Shown in pieces: positions 29,867 through 38,754 of a stretch of DNA of 64,000 bases. The position numbers were made by a program, and so were the translations under genes. Under the pieces are notes generated by a model. That model saw only the letters and a program-made list of their open reading frames with translations. It was not told where the DNA came from and searched no databases. Numbering within the stretch: position 1 is the stretch's first letter; every line of letters starts with the position of its first letter. Source of the stretch: Colwellia sp. PAMC 21821 (GTDB lineage Bacteria > Pseudomonadota > Gammaproteobacteria > Enterobacterales > Alteromonadaceae); contig NZ_CP014943.1 in assembly GCF_002077175.1 (NCBI RefSeq), positions 744,001-808,000 of the forward strand, given 5' to 3'.

Positions 29867-30190
29867 TTACCCTGCCTTTTTACCGCCTCCTAAGCATTTA
29901 GGTGACAGCGGAGTATTTTCTGCGTAATAGGTTTTCCACTCTTTTTCTGTGTAGGTATGCAGTGCTAAGGCATGAATTTTATCAGCAAGCTCTTCTGCTA
30001 GTAACGAATTAATGGCACGATGACGCTTAATTAATCGTTCACCTTCAAAATCTTTTGAAACAATAATAACTTTAAAGTGCGATTCGCTGCCTGGTGCAAC
30101 ATTATGCTGATGACTTTCATTGATTACATCGAGATGAATGGGTGAGAAAGCAGAAAGTAATTTTTCTTCGATAACAGCTTCTATTTTCAT
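29867..30190 (-). CDS. bolA: BolA family protein
   Basis: 107 residues with the BolA fold: an N-terminal helix (IEEKLLSAFSPIHLDVINES), the His of ESHQHNVAPGSESHFKVII, the RLIKRHRAIN turn and the HALALHTYTEKEW strand/helix. BolA acts with monothiol glutaredoxins in Fe-S handling and in morphology or stress control. The neighbourhood (yajG, ampG within 5 kb) matches the ampG-yajG-bolA cluster of enterobacteria. Confidence 0.95.
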   Translation of the reverse strand: MKIEAVIEEKLLSAFSPIHLDVINESHQHNVAPGSESHFKVIIVSKDFEGERLIKRHRAINSLLAEELADKIHALALHTYTEKEWKTYYAENTPLSPKCLGGGKKAG

Positions 30191-30356
30191 AGTATATTCC
30201 CTGAGATTGATCAGCTAGTGGATCAGTTTTAATTTTAGTCGTTGTTCGTAATTATGCCATCTATCTAGATGGCTGACAGTGTTATTTTTAATATTTTTAT
30301 CTTCTAACCATTGCCAATAAGTTCACTTGCCAAGCATGTTCCCCAAGAAAATAAAA

Positions 30357-30938
30357 TTAGCTTATATTACCTATTTGTCGGAAGGTGAGATTTATCCTTG
30401 GCTTTATTAACTTGGTTCTCTTAGGAAGGCAGTGCTGCCAGTAATGCTGGGTTTTACCTCGCATGATCAGTAAACTTCCAGAAGTAAGCGATATGCTGAT
30501 TTTTTCCTTGGTTATAATGTGCTTAAGTTGAAATTCTCGTTCAGCGCCAAAAGATAGTGAGGCAATAGTAGGCATTGCGCCTAGCTCAGGTTCATCATCA
30601 CTGTGCCAACCTACACTATCATGCTGATCACGGTATAAATTAGCTAAAACAGCGTTAAAGTCATGACAACAATAATCACTAACTTTTTCTTTTATCGCCA
30701 GTAAGCCTGCCGTCCAAGGCTCAGCGGTTAAGGTTATGTTTGAATAACGATAACTGAGACTATTGTCACCATACCAAGCTTGTAACCTCGGTATTTTCAT
30801 CACCTTACCAAACATTTTAATATCGTCATGTCGCCAAACTAAGTTTTGCGTTAGTGCATTAAAAATTAAATGTGCTTCATCTGCAGAATAAAAGTCTTCA
30901 ATATATTCGATGTCGGCATCTGGGCAGTTAATTTTCAA
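30357..30938 (-). CDS. AlkB-like Fe(II)/2-oxoglutarate DNA-repair dioxygenase
   Basis: A 193-residue enzyme of the AlkB superfamily, resembling the ALKBH2/AlkB2-like group. The Fe ligands are H-x-D in GWHSDDEPELG (about residue 121) and the distal His in MRGKTQHYWQHC. The 2-oxoglutarate-binding R-x5-R is in KPRINLTFRQ. PRLQAWYGD is the usual substrate-lid segment. It should demethylate alkylated bases. It is divergent from rlmG across 130 bp. Confidence 0.9.
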   Translation of the reverse strand: MKINCPDADIEYIEDFYSADEAHLIFNALTQNLVWRHDDIKMFGKVMKIPRLQAWYGDNSLSYRYSNITLTAEPWTAGLLAIKEKVSDYCCHDFNAVLANLYRDQHDSVGWHSDDEPELGAMPTIASLSFGAEREFQLKHIITKEKISISLTSGSLLIMRGKTQHYWQHCLPKRTKLIKPRINLTFRQIGNIS

Positions 30939-31068
30939 ACTATTATGTTCCTTATCTGGCTTTTATCCGCCAATTGATATTATTTATCACGATAAATTCT
31001 GCAATTAACTGGCTCGTAGTGAGAAATTTTGACACAATATCCGTTACGCCAACCAAGTATTTATCGCT

Positions 31069-32208
31069 ATGATCAGCCCTTTTATTATCAACGACAAAAA
31101 TCTTTTTCTCGATCGTTTCCCAACCGGACAAGTTAACCGAAGCTTGCAAGCATGGGATGCAGCTGATGAATATATTATTAGTTACTTAGAACAACAGGTT
31201 TTAAGTGATTCAAAACAAAAAATTCTTATTTTCAACGATAATTTTGGTGCTATAGCCTGTAACTTAACTGATCATCAATTGTATTGTGTTAATGACTCTT
31301 TTTTAAGTCACCAAGGTATTGAACTTAATATAGAACAGAATGGTTTATCAAACGAGAATATCACCTTGCTCACCAGTCTTGATGATTTGCCAAGTGATAT
31401 TAATATCGTGCTATATAAAATTCCAAAAGGCAAAGGCTTACTCAGCCAACAGCTTAGTAAAATAAAACAACAGCTCAGTAAAGATGTTGTTTTTATTGCC
31501 AGCGACCGTGCCAAAGAAATTCATAGCTCGACACTAAAATTATTTGAAAACTATTTAGGCACCACAAAAACATCATTAGCAGTAAAGAAAGCCCGACTAG
31601 TATTTTGCGAACTTGATAATGAACAAGCTGCAACGGCTAACTTTCCAACCTCTTGGCCACTAGAAAACACCAACTTTACTTTGCATAATCACGCTAATGT
31701 TTATGCCAGAGAAAAGCTCGATATTGGTGCGCGCTATTTTATGGAAAACTTGCCCACTATTGCGGCTAATAAACAAGTTATCGATCTGGGTTGTGGTAAT
31801 GGTATTATTGGCTTGCATGTATTATCAAAGCAGCCTGAAGCGCAAGTGCATTTTATTGATGAATCGTATATGGCTATTGCATCAGCAAAGTTGAATATGA
31901 CTGAAAATTTACCATCAGCGATTGAGCAATGCCATTTTCAAGTCAATGACTGTTTAACCAGCGTTGAAGGTGGTAGTGTTGATTTAGTTTTATGTAATCC
32001 ACCCTTTCACCAACAAACCGCCACCACAGATCATATTGCATGGCAGATGTTTAAAGACAGTCACCGCGTATTGAAAAAGGGCGGTGAGTTGCGCATTATC
32101 GGTAATCGTCAGCTTGGTTATCATATAAAATTAAAACGTATTTTCGGTAATGAAACACTGATCGCTAGCAATGATAAGTTTGTCACTATTTCAGCAATAA
32201 AACGTTAA
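31069..32208 (+). CDS. rlmG: 23S rRNA (guanine-N2)-methyltransferase RlmG
   Basis: 379 residues (E. coli RlmG 378) with the RsmC/RlmG tandem layout. The degenerate N-terminal half is followed by a catalytic SAM domain with VIDLGCGNGIIGLHVL (motif I) and the target-base motif LCNPPFHQQ. It ends GELRIIGNRQLGYHIKLKRI, close to E. coli RlmG. RlmG methylates G1835 of 23S rRNA. It starts at ATG 31069 and is followed 29 bp later by yajG. Confidence 0.95.
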   Translation: MISPFIINDKNLFLDRFPTGQVNRSLQAWDAADEYIISYLEQQVLSDSKQKILIFNDNFGAIACNLTDHQLYCVNDSFLSHQGIELNIEQNGLSNENITLLTSLDDLPSDINIVLYKIPKGKGLLSQQLSKIKQQLSKDVVFIASDRAKEIHSSTLKLFENYLGTTKTSLAVKKARLVFCELDNEQAATANFPTSWPLENTNFTLHNHANVYAREKLDIGARYFMENLPTIAANKQVIDLGCGNGIIGLHVLSKQPEAQVHFIDESYMAIASAKLNMTENLPSAIEQCHFQVNDCLTSVEGGSVDLVLCNPPFHQQTATTDHIAWQMFKDSHRVLKKGGELRIIGNRQLGYHIKLKRIFGNETLIASNDKFVTISAIKR

Positions 32209-32237
32209 TTAACTCACTTAACCTTGAAGAAGCTCAT

Positions 32238-32807
32238 ATGAAATCAACACTATTTAAGTTTATCATTTTAAGCGCTACAACTTTATTACTCGCCTGTAGT
32301 GCGCCAATAAAGCAGGTTATTGTTAGCCCTGAGCTAAATATTGGCAGCAGTAATGCCTACCAACAAAAACAGGCTCAATTGGGTTTGAGTGATTTACGCT
32401 CTTCACCTCATATCGTGCAAATTTTACGTACTGGCGAAGCGGCACAATTATATTCACCACAACAATCTCTTGTTGAAACAGTAGAAAAGTCGCTTAGCTC
32501 AGCATTAAAAGCAAATGGACTACAAATAAAACCACAAGCGGCTAATCAAGTTGACATAATTATCGACCATGCCTTGGTAAGTGTTCAGCAAGACATGATT
32601 AAATATAGTGCTAAAAATCAAATGAGTGTGCGTGTAGTTGTCAACAATGGCGAAGGCAGCTTAACAAAAACATTCAAAATAACAGGTACAAGCAATGGCA
32701 CGCTTAAAGCAGATCTTGCTGTATTAGAGCGCGACTTTAATCAACAACTGGCAACGTTATTAACACAAATAGTGCAAAGCGAAGAGTTACAGCAATTTAT
32801 TCAGTAA
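32238..32807 (+). CDS. yajG: YajG family lipoprotein
   Basis: 189 residues. The lipoprotein signal has lipobox LLLACSAP (Cys about 20). The mature region contains LGLSDLRSS-type and QVDIIIDHALVSVQQ segments typical of YajG (DUF2279-like outer-membrane lipoproteins of unknown role). It is probably co-transcribed with rlmG and the cyclophilin gene. In E. coli yajG also sits next to ampG and bolA. Confidence 0.88.
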   Translation: MKSTLFKFIILSATTLLLACSAPIKQVIVSPELNIGSSNAYQQKQAQLGLSDLRSSPHIVQILRTGEAAQLYSPQQSLVETVEKSLSSALKANGLQIKPQAANQVDIIIDHALVSVQQDMIKYSAKNQMSVRVVVNNGEGSLTKTFKITGTSNGTLKADLAVLERDFNQQLATLLTQIVQSEELQQFIQ

Positions 32808-32852
32808 TTTATTCAGTAATTTAATGCTTAACAATCAGATAGAGATCGCTAA

Positions 32853-33434
32853 ATGAGAATTTTTTCAGTTATATTATTATTGCTTTCAGTTACCTGTAGT
32901 GCGAAAGATTTAGCTATTCAACCTGACAACTTATTTCCACAAGTAAAGCTAGAAACATCAATGGGGAGCATTATTGTTGAGCTTGATAGAATACGTGCGC
33001 CGCTCACTGTCGATAATTTTTTAACTTATGTGGTAACAGGTGAGTACAACAACACAATTTTTCATCGTATTGTGCCAGAATTTATTGTCCAAGGTGGTGG
33101 CTATAGCCAAAATTTTGAGCTTAAAAAAGTTAATAAAACTATCGTAAATGAATCAGGTAATGGTTTAAAAAATGAAATAGGCACGATTGCCATGGCAAAA
33201 GAAAATCGTCCTCATACCGCGAATAGACAGTTCTTTTTTAATGTCGCTGACAATTCAAGTCTGGACCCTGGCAGAAAATGGGGTTACGCTGTTTTCGGCG
33301 CTATCGTTGAAGGTCAAGAAGTCGTTGATGCGATGGCATTAGTATCAACAAATTATAATGAAGAAATGGGCTGGGAAAACGTCCCTGTTAAGCCTATCAT
33401 GTTAATCAAGGCCAGTTTATTACCGGCTTTATAA
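32853..33434 (+). CDS. Exported cyclophilin-type peptidyl-prolyl isomerase
   Basis: 193 residues with a signal peptide of about 17 residues (VILLLLSVTCSA). The cyclophilin core follows: TSMGSIIVELD, NTIFHRIVPEFIVQGGGYS (catalytic Arg, Phe and Gln positions), HTANRQFFFNVADN and KWGYAVFGAIVEG. It should catalyse proline isomerisation during periplasmic folding, as PpiA does. It is 45 bp from yajG, probably in the same operon. Confidence 0.93.
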   Translation: MRIFSVILLLLSVTCSAKDLAIQPDNLFPQVKLETSMGSIIVELDRIRAPLTVDNFLTYVVTGEYNNTIFHRIVPEFIVQGGGYSQNFELKKVNKTIVNESGNGLKNEIGTIAMAKENRPHTANRQFFFNVADNSSLDPGRKWGYAVFGAIVEGQEVVDAMALVSTNYNEEMGWENVPVKPIMLIKASLLPAL

Positions 33435-33723
33435 GCACTTTATCGTATGGTTACTGTGCTTATTTTAAAGAATTTTTTGGATATAAAAGTAGACCAGGCA
33501 TTACTTATAAATAAAATAAAAAAACCTGGCAAAGCGTTATTTAATCGCCCAAATACATTTACTCAACCAATACTCAGTTACAATTTAGCAACGTTGTAAC
33601 TTTGACATTTACAGTTTTCTCTACGATAACTAAATTGTGTTAAGTAAGATAACAAAGCGATTTACACTTTTATTTCCCCTGAGCTAAGTAACTTTACTAG
33701 CTAAATTGTATGGAAGGAATATC

Positions 33724-34053
33724 ATGATAATTGAGCAGTTTATCAATGAAAAAATCACACAAATAAGAGCCTATATTACAGCAGTAATAAATCATTCTTT
33801 GCATTATACTGAGCTTGATCGATTCGTTGATAATACGATGGCAGAATGGACTTTACTGCACGTTAGTGATGAAACTCCCAGTAATGCTAGAGAGCGTGTA
33901 TTTTGGCATATAATGCATGAATTTAGCCTACACAGCGCAAATGATCTAGAGCGTGATTTATACTTTAAAAGTGAAATATCGACTTGCTTAGATTTTTTCT
34001 CTGGCACCGGCAGTTACCCTATTGATTGTATAGGCTGGCGCCCCCTGCCATAG
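33724..34053 (+). CDS. Hypothetical protein
   Basis: I start it at ATG 33724, which follows GGAAGGA by 5 nt, rather than at 33706. The 109-residue product is soluble and acidic, with no signal peptide: MIIEQFINEKITQIRAYI…, a central TELDRFVDNTMAEWTLL and RERVFWHIMHEFSLHSAND, and a Cys near the C-terminus (IDCIGWRPLP). I do not recognise the family. A good ribosome binding site and a normal composition support a real gene, monocistronic before ampG. Confidence 0.65.
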   Translation: MIIEQFINEKITQIRAYITAVINHSLHYTELDRFVDNTMAEWTLLHVSDETPSNARERVFWHIMHEFSLHSANDLERDLYFKSEISTCLDFFSGTGSYPIDCIGWRPLP

Positions 34054-34204
34054 CGACGCGCTGTTTAGCCGACAATATTCAGTCGACAATATACAGGTGA
34101 TAGGCAGCAACTAATTACCTGTTTCAAAAGATTAAACTTCTGTTTACTAATACATTTTGATAGCCTATCAGCATTACCTTCTCGCATTCATTAGGCTTTG
34201 AGCA

Positions 34205-35464
34205 ATGCAATCTCCAACCTTTAAGCAAGCAATATTTAATCGTCGCATGCTAATTTGTATATTCACTGGCTTTAGCTCCGGGCTACCTTTGTTTATTCTT
34301 TATCAACTTGTACCGGGATGGTTGCGTTCTGAGGGCGTTAGCCTCACTGAAATAGGCTTATTCTCACTGATCGGTATACCTTACGTTTGGAAGTTTATTT
34401 GGTCTCCTTTAATGGACCGCTATTCATTACCTGTGCTTGGGCGTCGTCGAAGTTGGATGTTACTGACTCAAGTACTACTGCTATTTTCTATCGCTAGCTT
34501 CGGCTATGTAGATCCCGTAATGAATATTTGGAGCGTTGCTTATTTAGCCGCTGCGGTGGCATTTTTCAGTGCGAGTCAAGACATAGTGCTCGACGCTTAT
34601 CGCCGTGAGTTACTGCCCGAGCATGAACTTGGCTTAGGTAACTCTATACATGTACAAGCTTATCGACTGTCAGGCTTAGTCCCGGGCTCATTAGCTTTTA
34701 TTCTCGCTGACCACATCAGTTGGCAAGCCGTATTCCTTATTGTCGCAGCATTTATGCTGATTGGTATTTTTCTCAGTCTGACAATAAAAGAGCTCAATAA
34801 TGCCTCACAAGCGCCAAAAACTTTACAAGAAGCGGTTGTTTTGCCGTTTAAAGACTTTATCAACCGAGAAGGCATAAAATCAGCACTACAAATTCTGGCT
34901 TTTTTGTTTTTATATAAGCTCGGCGATAGCATGGCAACCGCATTACAAACGCCATTTTTCATCGATTTAGGCTTTACTAAAACCGAAATAGGTGTGGTGG
35001 CTAAAACGGCATCATTAATTGCGATGACGATAGGCTTGGCAGTTGGTGGTATAGTAATGATTAAGCTAAGTATTAATCGAGCATTATGGTTATTTGGTAT
35101 TGTACAAATAATCAGTATTTTAGGTTTTGCAGCACTGGCAGAGATTGGTCACAACACCTACGCTTTAGCTTTTGCAATGGGCTTTGAATACTTGGGCGTT
35201 GGTCTTGGTACAGCCGCTTTTACTGCCTTCATTGCTCGAGCGACTAATCCAGCATTTGCTGCAACTCAATTTGCACTATTTACGGCATTAACCGCATTAC
35301 CCAGAACATTTGCGAATGCCACAACCGGCGTTATTGTCGAACAAATTGGCTGGACTAATTTTTACTTTATATGCACGGCGTTAGCGATACCCGGTATGCT
35401 AATGCTATTAAAAGTTGCACCGTGGCGAGAGCCAACTAAACAAGCACCGCAGGAGATTGCGTAA
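34205..35464 (+). CDS. ampG: AmpG-type muropeptide permease (MFS)
   Basis: 419 residues and 12 helices. The N-terminus GFSSGLPLFILYQLVPGWLR, then GIPYVWKFIWSPLMDRY and RRRSWMLLTQ, are AmpG signatures. AmpG imports anhydromuropeptides for cell-wall recycling and, where present, ampC induction. The start ATG at 34205 lies 4 nt after TTGAG. The next small ORF begins 2 bp past the stop. A decayed copy of its 3' end is found at 36365-36545. Confidence 0.93.
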   Translation: MQSPTFKQAIFNRRMLICIFTGFSSGLPLFILYQLVPGWLRSEGVSLTEIGLFSLIGIPYVWKFIWSPLMDRYSLPVLGRRRSWMLLTQVLLLFSIASFGYVDPVMNIWSVAYLAAAVAFFSASQDIVLDAYRRELLPEHELGLGNSIHVQAYRLSGLVPGSLAFILADHISWQAVFLIVAAFMLIGIFLSLTIKELNNASQAPKTLQEAVVLPFKDFINREGIKSALQILAFLFLYKLGDSMATALQTPFFIDLGFTKTEIGVVAKTASLIAMTIGLAVGGIVMIKLSINRALWLFGIVQIISILGFAALAEIGHNTYALAFAMGFEYLGVGLGTAAFTAFIARATNPAFAATQFALFTALTALPRTFANATTGVIVEQIGWTNFYFICTALAIPGMLMLLKVAPWREPTKQAPQEIA

Positions 35465-35466
35465 AT

Positions 35467-35637
35467 ATGATCAAACTATTTTTTCTCGTCCCCATACTAA
35501 TGTGTGCTATTTGGTATTGGTATTTAAAAAGTAACAACTACACGATCAAGGAAGGTTTGAAAGGCTTTGGTTATATATTTGCTTTTAATGGCACTATTAT
35601 CGCATTTTTCATTTTAATGCTATTTGTAACGCATTAG
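35467..35637 (+). CDS. Small membrane protein (56 aa) coupled to ampG
   Basis: An ORF of 56 residues beginning MIKLFFLVPILMCAIWYWYL, with two hydrophobic segments separated by a basic/polar stretch (KSNNYTIKEGLKGFG) and ending IAFFILMLFVTH. It starts 2 bp after the ampG stop and precedes a strong terminator, so it is almost certainly co-transcribed. A decayed second copy at 36546-36715 keeps the same order. The function is unknown. It is too small for most gene callers to consider seriously. Confidence 0.65.
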   Translation: MIKLFFLVPILMCAIWYWYLKSNNYTIKEGLKGFGYIFAFNGTIIAFFILMLFVTH

Positions 35638-35652
35638 CGCTTAGCACTTATA

Positions 35653-35677
35653 AAAAAGCCGCTTACCGCGGCTTTTT
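35653..35677 (+). terminator. Terminator of the ampG operon
   Basis: AAAAAGCCGC / GCGGCTTTTT stem with loop TTACC. It is symmetric, so it can also end the converging ykvA-like transcript. Confidence 0.85.
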
Positions 35678-35720
35678 AAACAGGCTACTTTGACCGGAAG
35701 TCAAACTTAACGCTCAAGGT

Positions 35721-36269
35721 TTAAAAAACAGAACGGAACCCGGAACGACCGCTGCTGCGACTAGAACGCCTATTCCTTATTCTACTATGCAACTCCTTAC
35801 GCTTAGCATGTAACCATTCATCACGGGTAACTGCAGCATCTCCATGACGACCCTCTTCACGCAACCTGTAGTTACAAAACTCTAAGAAAGCCTCAATGTC
35901 ATCTTTAAGCTCTTCAGCAACTAATTCGATCATAATAGCATCGTCTAAGAAACCCAGTACTGGGATATGATCCGGCACTAAATCTTCTGGGTCGCTAAAG
36001 TAAGCTAAAGCACTTAAAACATCGGCTCGCGCTTCATCAGGTATATTCCACTCACTATCTTCAATCATAGCGACTAAGGTTGCTAAGGTTTTAATACGTT
36101 CACTAACGAATGTCGGCACATTCACTTTTATGTTGTCACTAAGGCTTTTAGCGTTGGCTAAAATTTCAGCCTCAGTTAAACTTTTTGCGTCCGATTTTGC
36201 CTCGCGCATTACATTACGAAAATACTCTAGGTCTGATTCTTTCAACTCGAAGGTCACTTCAAATGCCAT
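35721..36269 (-). CDS. YkvA/DUF1232 family protein
   Basis: 182 residues. The DUF1232 core is ALAYFSDPEDLVPDHIPVLGFLDDAIMI (about residues 90-117), preceded by a charged helical N-terminal domain and followed by a basic, Arg/Ser-rich tail (RIRNRRSSRSSGRSGFRS). DUF1232 segments are usually membrane-associated; the role is unknown. The Arg-rich tail could bind nucleic acid or acidic lipid. It is convergent with ampG and lies between the ampG operon and its decayed partial copy. Confidence 0.82.
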   Translation of the reverse strand: MAFEVTFELKESDLEYFRNVMREAKSDAKSLTEAEILANAKSLSDNIKVNVPTFVSERIKTLATLVAMIEDSEWNIPDEARADVLSALAYFSDPEDLVPDHIPVLGFLDDAIMIELVAEELKDDIEAFLEFCNYRLREEGRHGDAAVTRDEWLHAKRKELHSRIRNRRSSRSSGRSGFRSVF

Positions 36270-36364
36270 TATAATTCTCCTAATATTTGGCTTGCTTGAA
36301 TGTCAGTACACCTTTAAATTTAACAGAACTTTCACAATACACCACTAAAGTACAAAAATTCTAA

Positions 36365-36715
36365 CAATTAGCAGCATGATCCCGAACATTTGCTAATACC
36401 ACAACAGGAGATATGTTCGAGAAAATATGTTGACTAACGTTTAATTTATATGCATCGGATTAGTCATACTGGGTATCTTAATCCTCATCAATAATGGTGC
36501 CATGGTGGGTAGCAACCGCACAAAAAACTCAGCGGCTGCATAAAAATGATTAAACTATTTTACTAGTGCCTGTTTTAATGTGCGATTTGGTATTGGTATT
36601 GGTTTAAAAAAGTAATTACAGTGCCAGCAAAGAAGACTTAAGCTATATATTTGCTGTTAATAGCACGATGATCTTTCGCATTTTTTGTTTTAATGTGATT
36701 TATGACCATTGAGCA
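36365..36715 (+). pseudogene. Decayed duplicate of the ampG 3' end and the 56-aa gene
   Basis: CCCGAACATTTGCTAATACC at 36381 matches the ampG segment CCCAGAACATTTGCGAATGC (35299). Further matches follow through the ampG end (TATATGCATCGGATTAG versus TATATGCACGGCGTTAG). From 36546, ATGATTAAACTATTTT, GTGCGATTTGGTATTGGTAT and TATATATTTGCT copy the 56-aa gene. Stops and indels break both parts. The two copies are about 1.08 kb apart, flanking the ykvA-like gene. Confidence 0.75.
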
Positions 36716-37033
36716 TTAAAATAGCTTGCCCATAATACTCTGCGTTAATTAATTCAACACTAGGCATTACTCACCTTTTAGATCGCATACCTACTCCAGG
36801 TGGCATAACAAGTGTAACTAGTCGCATATTTTAAAGCGCATAAATGCTATAAAAAATTTAATGAATGTAAGCTTGAGAATATTAAACGGCGTACAAATAC
36901 TTACATCATTTCATTGATTGCTATGCAAAGGTTGAACTATATTTGATAGTATTAATTTAATTTTGGTAAGCTCAACAAATACCTAACTTTTATCTCATGT
37001 TACATTTAAAATTTTTATCTATAAGGAAAATTC
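36716..37033. other. Intergenic region before the cytochrome c' gene
   Basis: About 318 bp without ORFs. It should carry the promoter of the cytochrome gene; AAGGAAA at 37023 is its ribosome binding site. Nothing else stood out. Confidence 0.35.
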
Positions 37034-37531
37034 ATGAAAACATTATCAAGCCTACTATTATTAACAGCGACTATATCAGCAGCTAGCTTTTTACCCCTAA
37101 CCGCTAGCGCACAAGCAACAGAAGTAAGACAAGCAAGTAGTGAAAAACAAGCTGAAGCAGCAACGACCTATCGCAAATCTGTATTACAGTTAATGAGCAG
37201 TAATATGGGCCCATTGGGCGCTATGGCGAAAGGAAAAATCCCGATGAATGCTGAAGTGATCACAAAAAATGCTGAACGTATCGCCTTTTTAGCCCCTATG
37301 ATGCATGACTACTTTTCGTTAGACACTTCGAAATTTAATCTCAAGACTGATGCTAAAGACAGCATTTGGTCTAATCATAAAGATTTTAGTCATAAAATTG
37401 ATGACTTAGTTACTGCCGCTAATAACTTAAAAATGGTTGGCGAAAAGAATGATGCTGGAAGTTCTAAAAAAGCTATAGGTGCCGTTGGCGGAAGCTGTAA
37501 GTCTTGCCACGACGACTACAAAAAAGATTAA
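37034..37531 (+). CDS. Cytochrome c' (class II c-type cytochrome)
   Basis: 165 residues with a signal peptide ending LTASAQA. The four-helix-bundle cytochrome c' pattern is clear: RKSVLQLMSSNMGPLGAMAKG near the N-terminus and a C-terminal haem site CKSCHDDYKKD (CxxCH). The Met in the first helix is at the position of the distal-pocket methionine region. Cytochromes c' bind NO or shuttle electrons in the periplasm. The facing cytochrome b561 gene 165 bp away is a common companion. Confidence 0.92.
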   Translation: MKTLSSLLLLTATISAASFLPLTASAQATEVRQASSEKQAEAATTYRKSVLQLMSSNMGPLGAMAKGKIPMNAEVITKNAERIAFLAPMMHDYFSLDTSKFNLKTDAKDSIWSNHKDFSHKIDDLVTAANNLKMVGEKNDAGSSKKAIGAVGGSCKSCHDDYKKD

Positions 37532-37560
37532 GGTTGTATAAAAAACTATAAACCTAATAA

Positions 37561-37597
37561 AAAGAGCTTTCAATGAGTAAATCAATGAAAGCTCTTT
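37561..37597. terminator. Terminator between cytochrome c' and cytochrome b561 genes
   Basis: A 12-bp perfect stem AAAGAGCTTTCA / TGAAAGCTCTTT with a 13-nt loop, between the convergent genes. It can serve both. Confidence 0.7.
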
Positions 37598-37695
37598 CTC
37601 ACAAACAAATTAATGCTGCTTAAGCCTATTCGTTATACAAGTATAGCGGCTTGTATCTGCTTGAAGTCACCAATTAGTAATCAATCACTTATCAA

Positions 37696-38388
37696 TTAGT
37701 AACCAAAATAATCATCAATAGGCTCAGGTGGCCATATTTCAATAATTAAGTATAAGGTTAGCGCGGTAACAATAAGACAGACGATAAAAGCTAACCACGG
37801 AAACGGCCCTTGAGAATGCACACTTTTATTTACTGTTTTTTTACCCGTGATCATTGCACTGGTTAAGTTATCTTTGTGTTTAACTTTATAAAATAAAATT
37901 GCGCCGATATGCAAAACAATAAAGCCTAAAAGCACATAGACTATATTGTGATGTATAAAATTAGCCACAACTTGCCAAAAATCACTCAGTACACCGTAGT
38001 AAGGAGCATCATTAAAAATGTCATCTGTGGTAAATAGGCCACTAACCGCCTGTGCGAGTATTAATGACAACAAAGCGATAACAGAATAAGCCCCTGCAGG
38101 GTTATGACCAATGTAATTTTGTACTTCACTAGCACGCAAATAATGTAAGGTTTTCATTGGGGATTTTACAAATTGACTGAATTTAGCATAGTAAGTGCCG
38201 AGTATTCCCCACAAAATCCTAAAAGTGACGACAGCAAGACAAGCATATCCACCATAAAAGTGCCACTGGGTAGCATTGGACAGCATTGATTCATCTAACA
38301 CTTTTACACTGATAAACTGAAAAGTAATAATAATGACTAACAGCCAATGACAAACTCGAACAGGTAAATCCCACACTTTTATTTTCAT
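37696..38388 (-). CDS. Cytochrome b561-type membrane protein
   Basis: 230 residues from ATG 38388 (MKIKVWDLPVRVCHWLLV), which has AGGAG at a proper distance; the ATG 9 nt upstream abuts the AGGAG. It is a Ni-hydrogenase-cytochrome-b/b561-like domain with four or five helices and His ligands in RVCHWLL, WHFYGGY and NFIHHNIVYVLLGFIVLHIGA. It likely oxidises quinol and passes electrons to the periplasmic cytochrome c' encoded opposite. The C-terminal tail PEPIDDYFGY is polar. Confidence 0.88.
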   Translation of the reverse strand: MKIKVWDLPVRVCHWLLVIIITFQFISVKVLDESMLSNATQWHFYGGYACLAVVTFRILWGILGTYYAKFSQFVKSPMKTLHYLRASEVQNYIGHNPAGAYSVIALLSLILAQAVSGLFTTDDIFNDAPYYGVLSDFWQVVANFIHHNIVYVLLGFIVLHIGAILFYKVKHKDNLTSAMITGKKTVNKSVHSQGPFPWLAFIVCLIVTALTLYLIIEIWPPEPIDDYFGY

Positions 38389-38642
38389 ATAATGCATCTC
38401 CTTAGCGCTTTAATTACAAATAAAATAAAATAAATATCAGACTACATCCAAGTAGAATCAAGAGGTCATCGCTATTTTTTATTATTACGTATTATACCAA
38501 TGTTCATAAATAGGTCAGTGATTTAATTTAATAAATTTTGGAGAATAATAACAAAAAAGATAAAGCAAAGTAGACAATAAGCAGGAGAGTTAAAGCAGAG
38601 ATTGAAAGTTAGTTAGAGAAGCATTTATACCAAGTTGATTAC

Positions 38643-38693
38643 ATAACTGCGATTTAAGACTGAGCTATTAACTCAGACTAAAATCGCAGTTAT
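38643..38693. repeat. Large imperfect palindrome (24-bp arms)
   Basis: ATAACTGCGATTT…CTGAG on the left and CTCAG…AAATCGCAGTTAT on the right pair over 21 of 24 positions around a 3-nt loop. It lies in the 366-bp gap between lysS and the cytochrome b gene. There is no U run, so it is more likely a small mobile palindromic unit or processing site than a terminator. TATACCAAGTTGAT just before it resembles the ends of the family 1/3 repeats. Confidence 0.65.
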
Positions 38694-38718
38694 CAATATT
38701 TTGCTCCGATTAAATTCA

Positions 38719-38742
38719 ACCAGTATTTATATAAATACTGGT
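38719..38742 (-). terminator. lysS 3' palindrome
   Basis: ACCAGTATTTAT followed by its exact complement ATAAATACTGGT, a perfect 24-nt palindrome 13 bp after the lysS stop. Its AT-rich arms make it a plausible but weak terminator. Confidence 0.5.
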
Positions 38743-38754
38743 CTAAAGCACATA

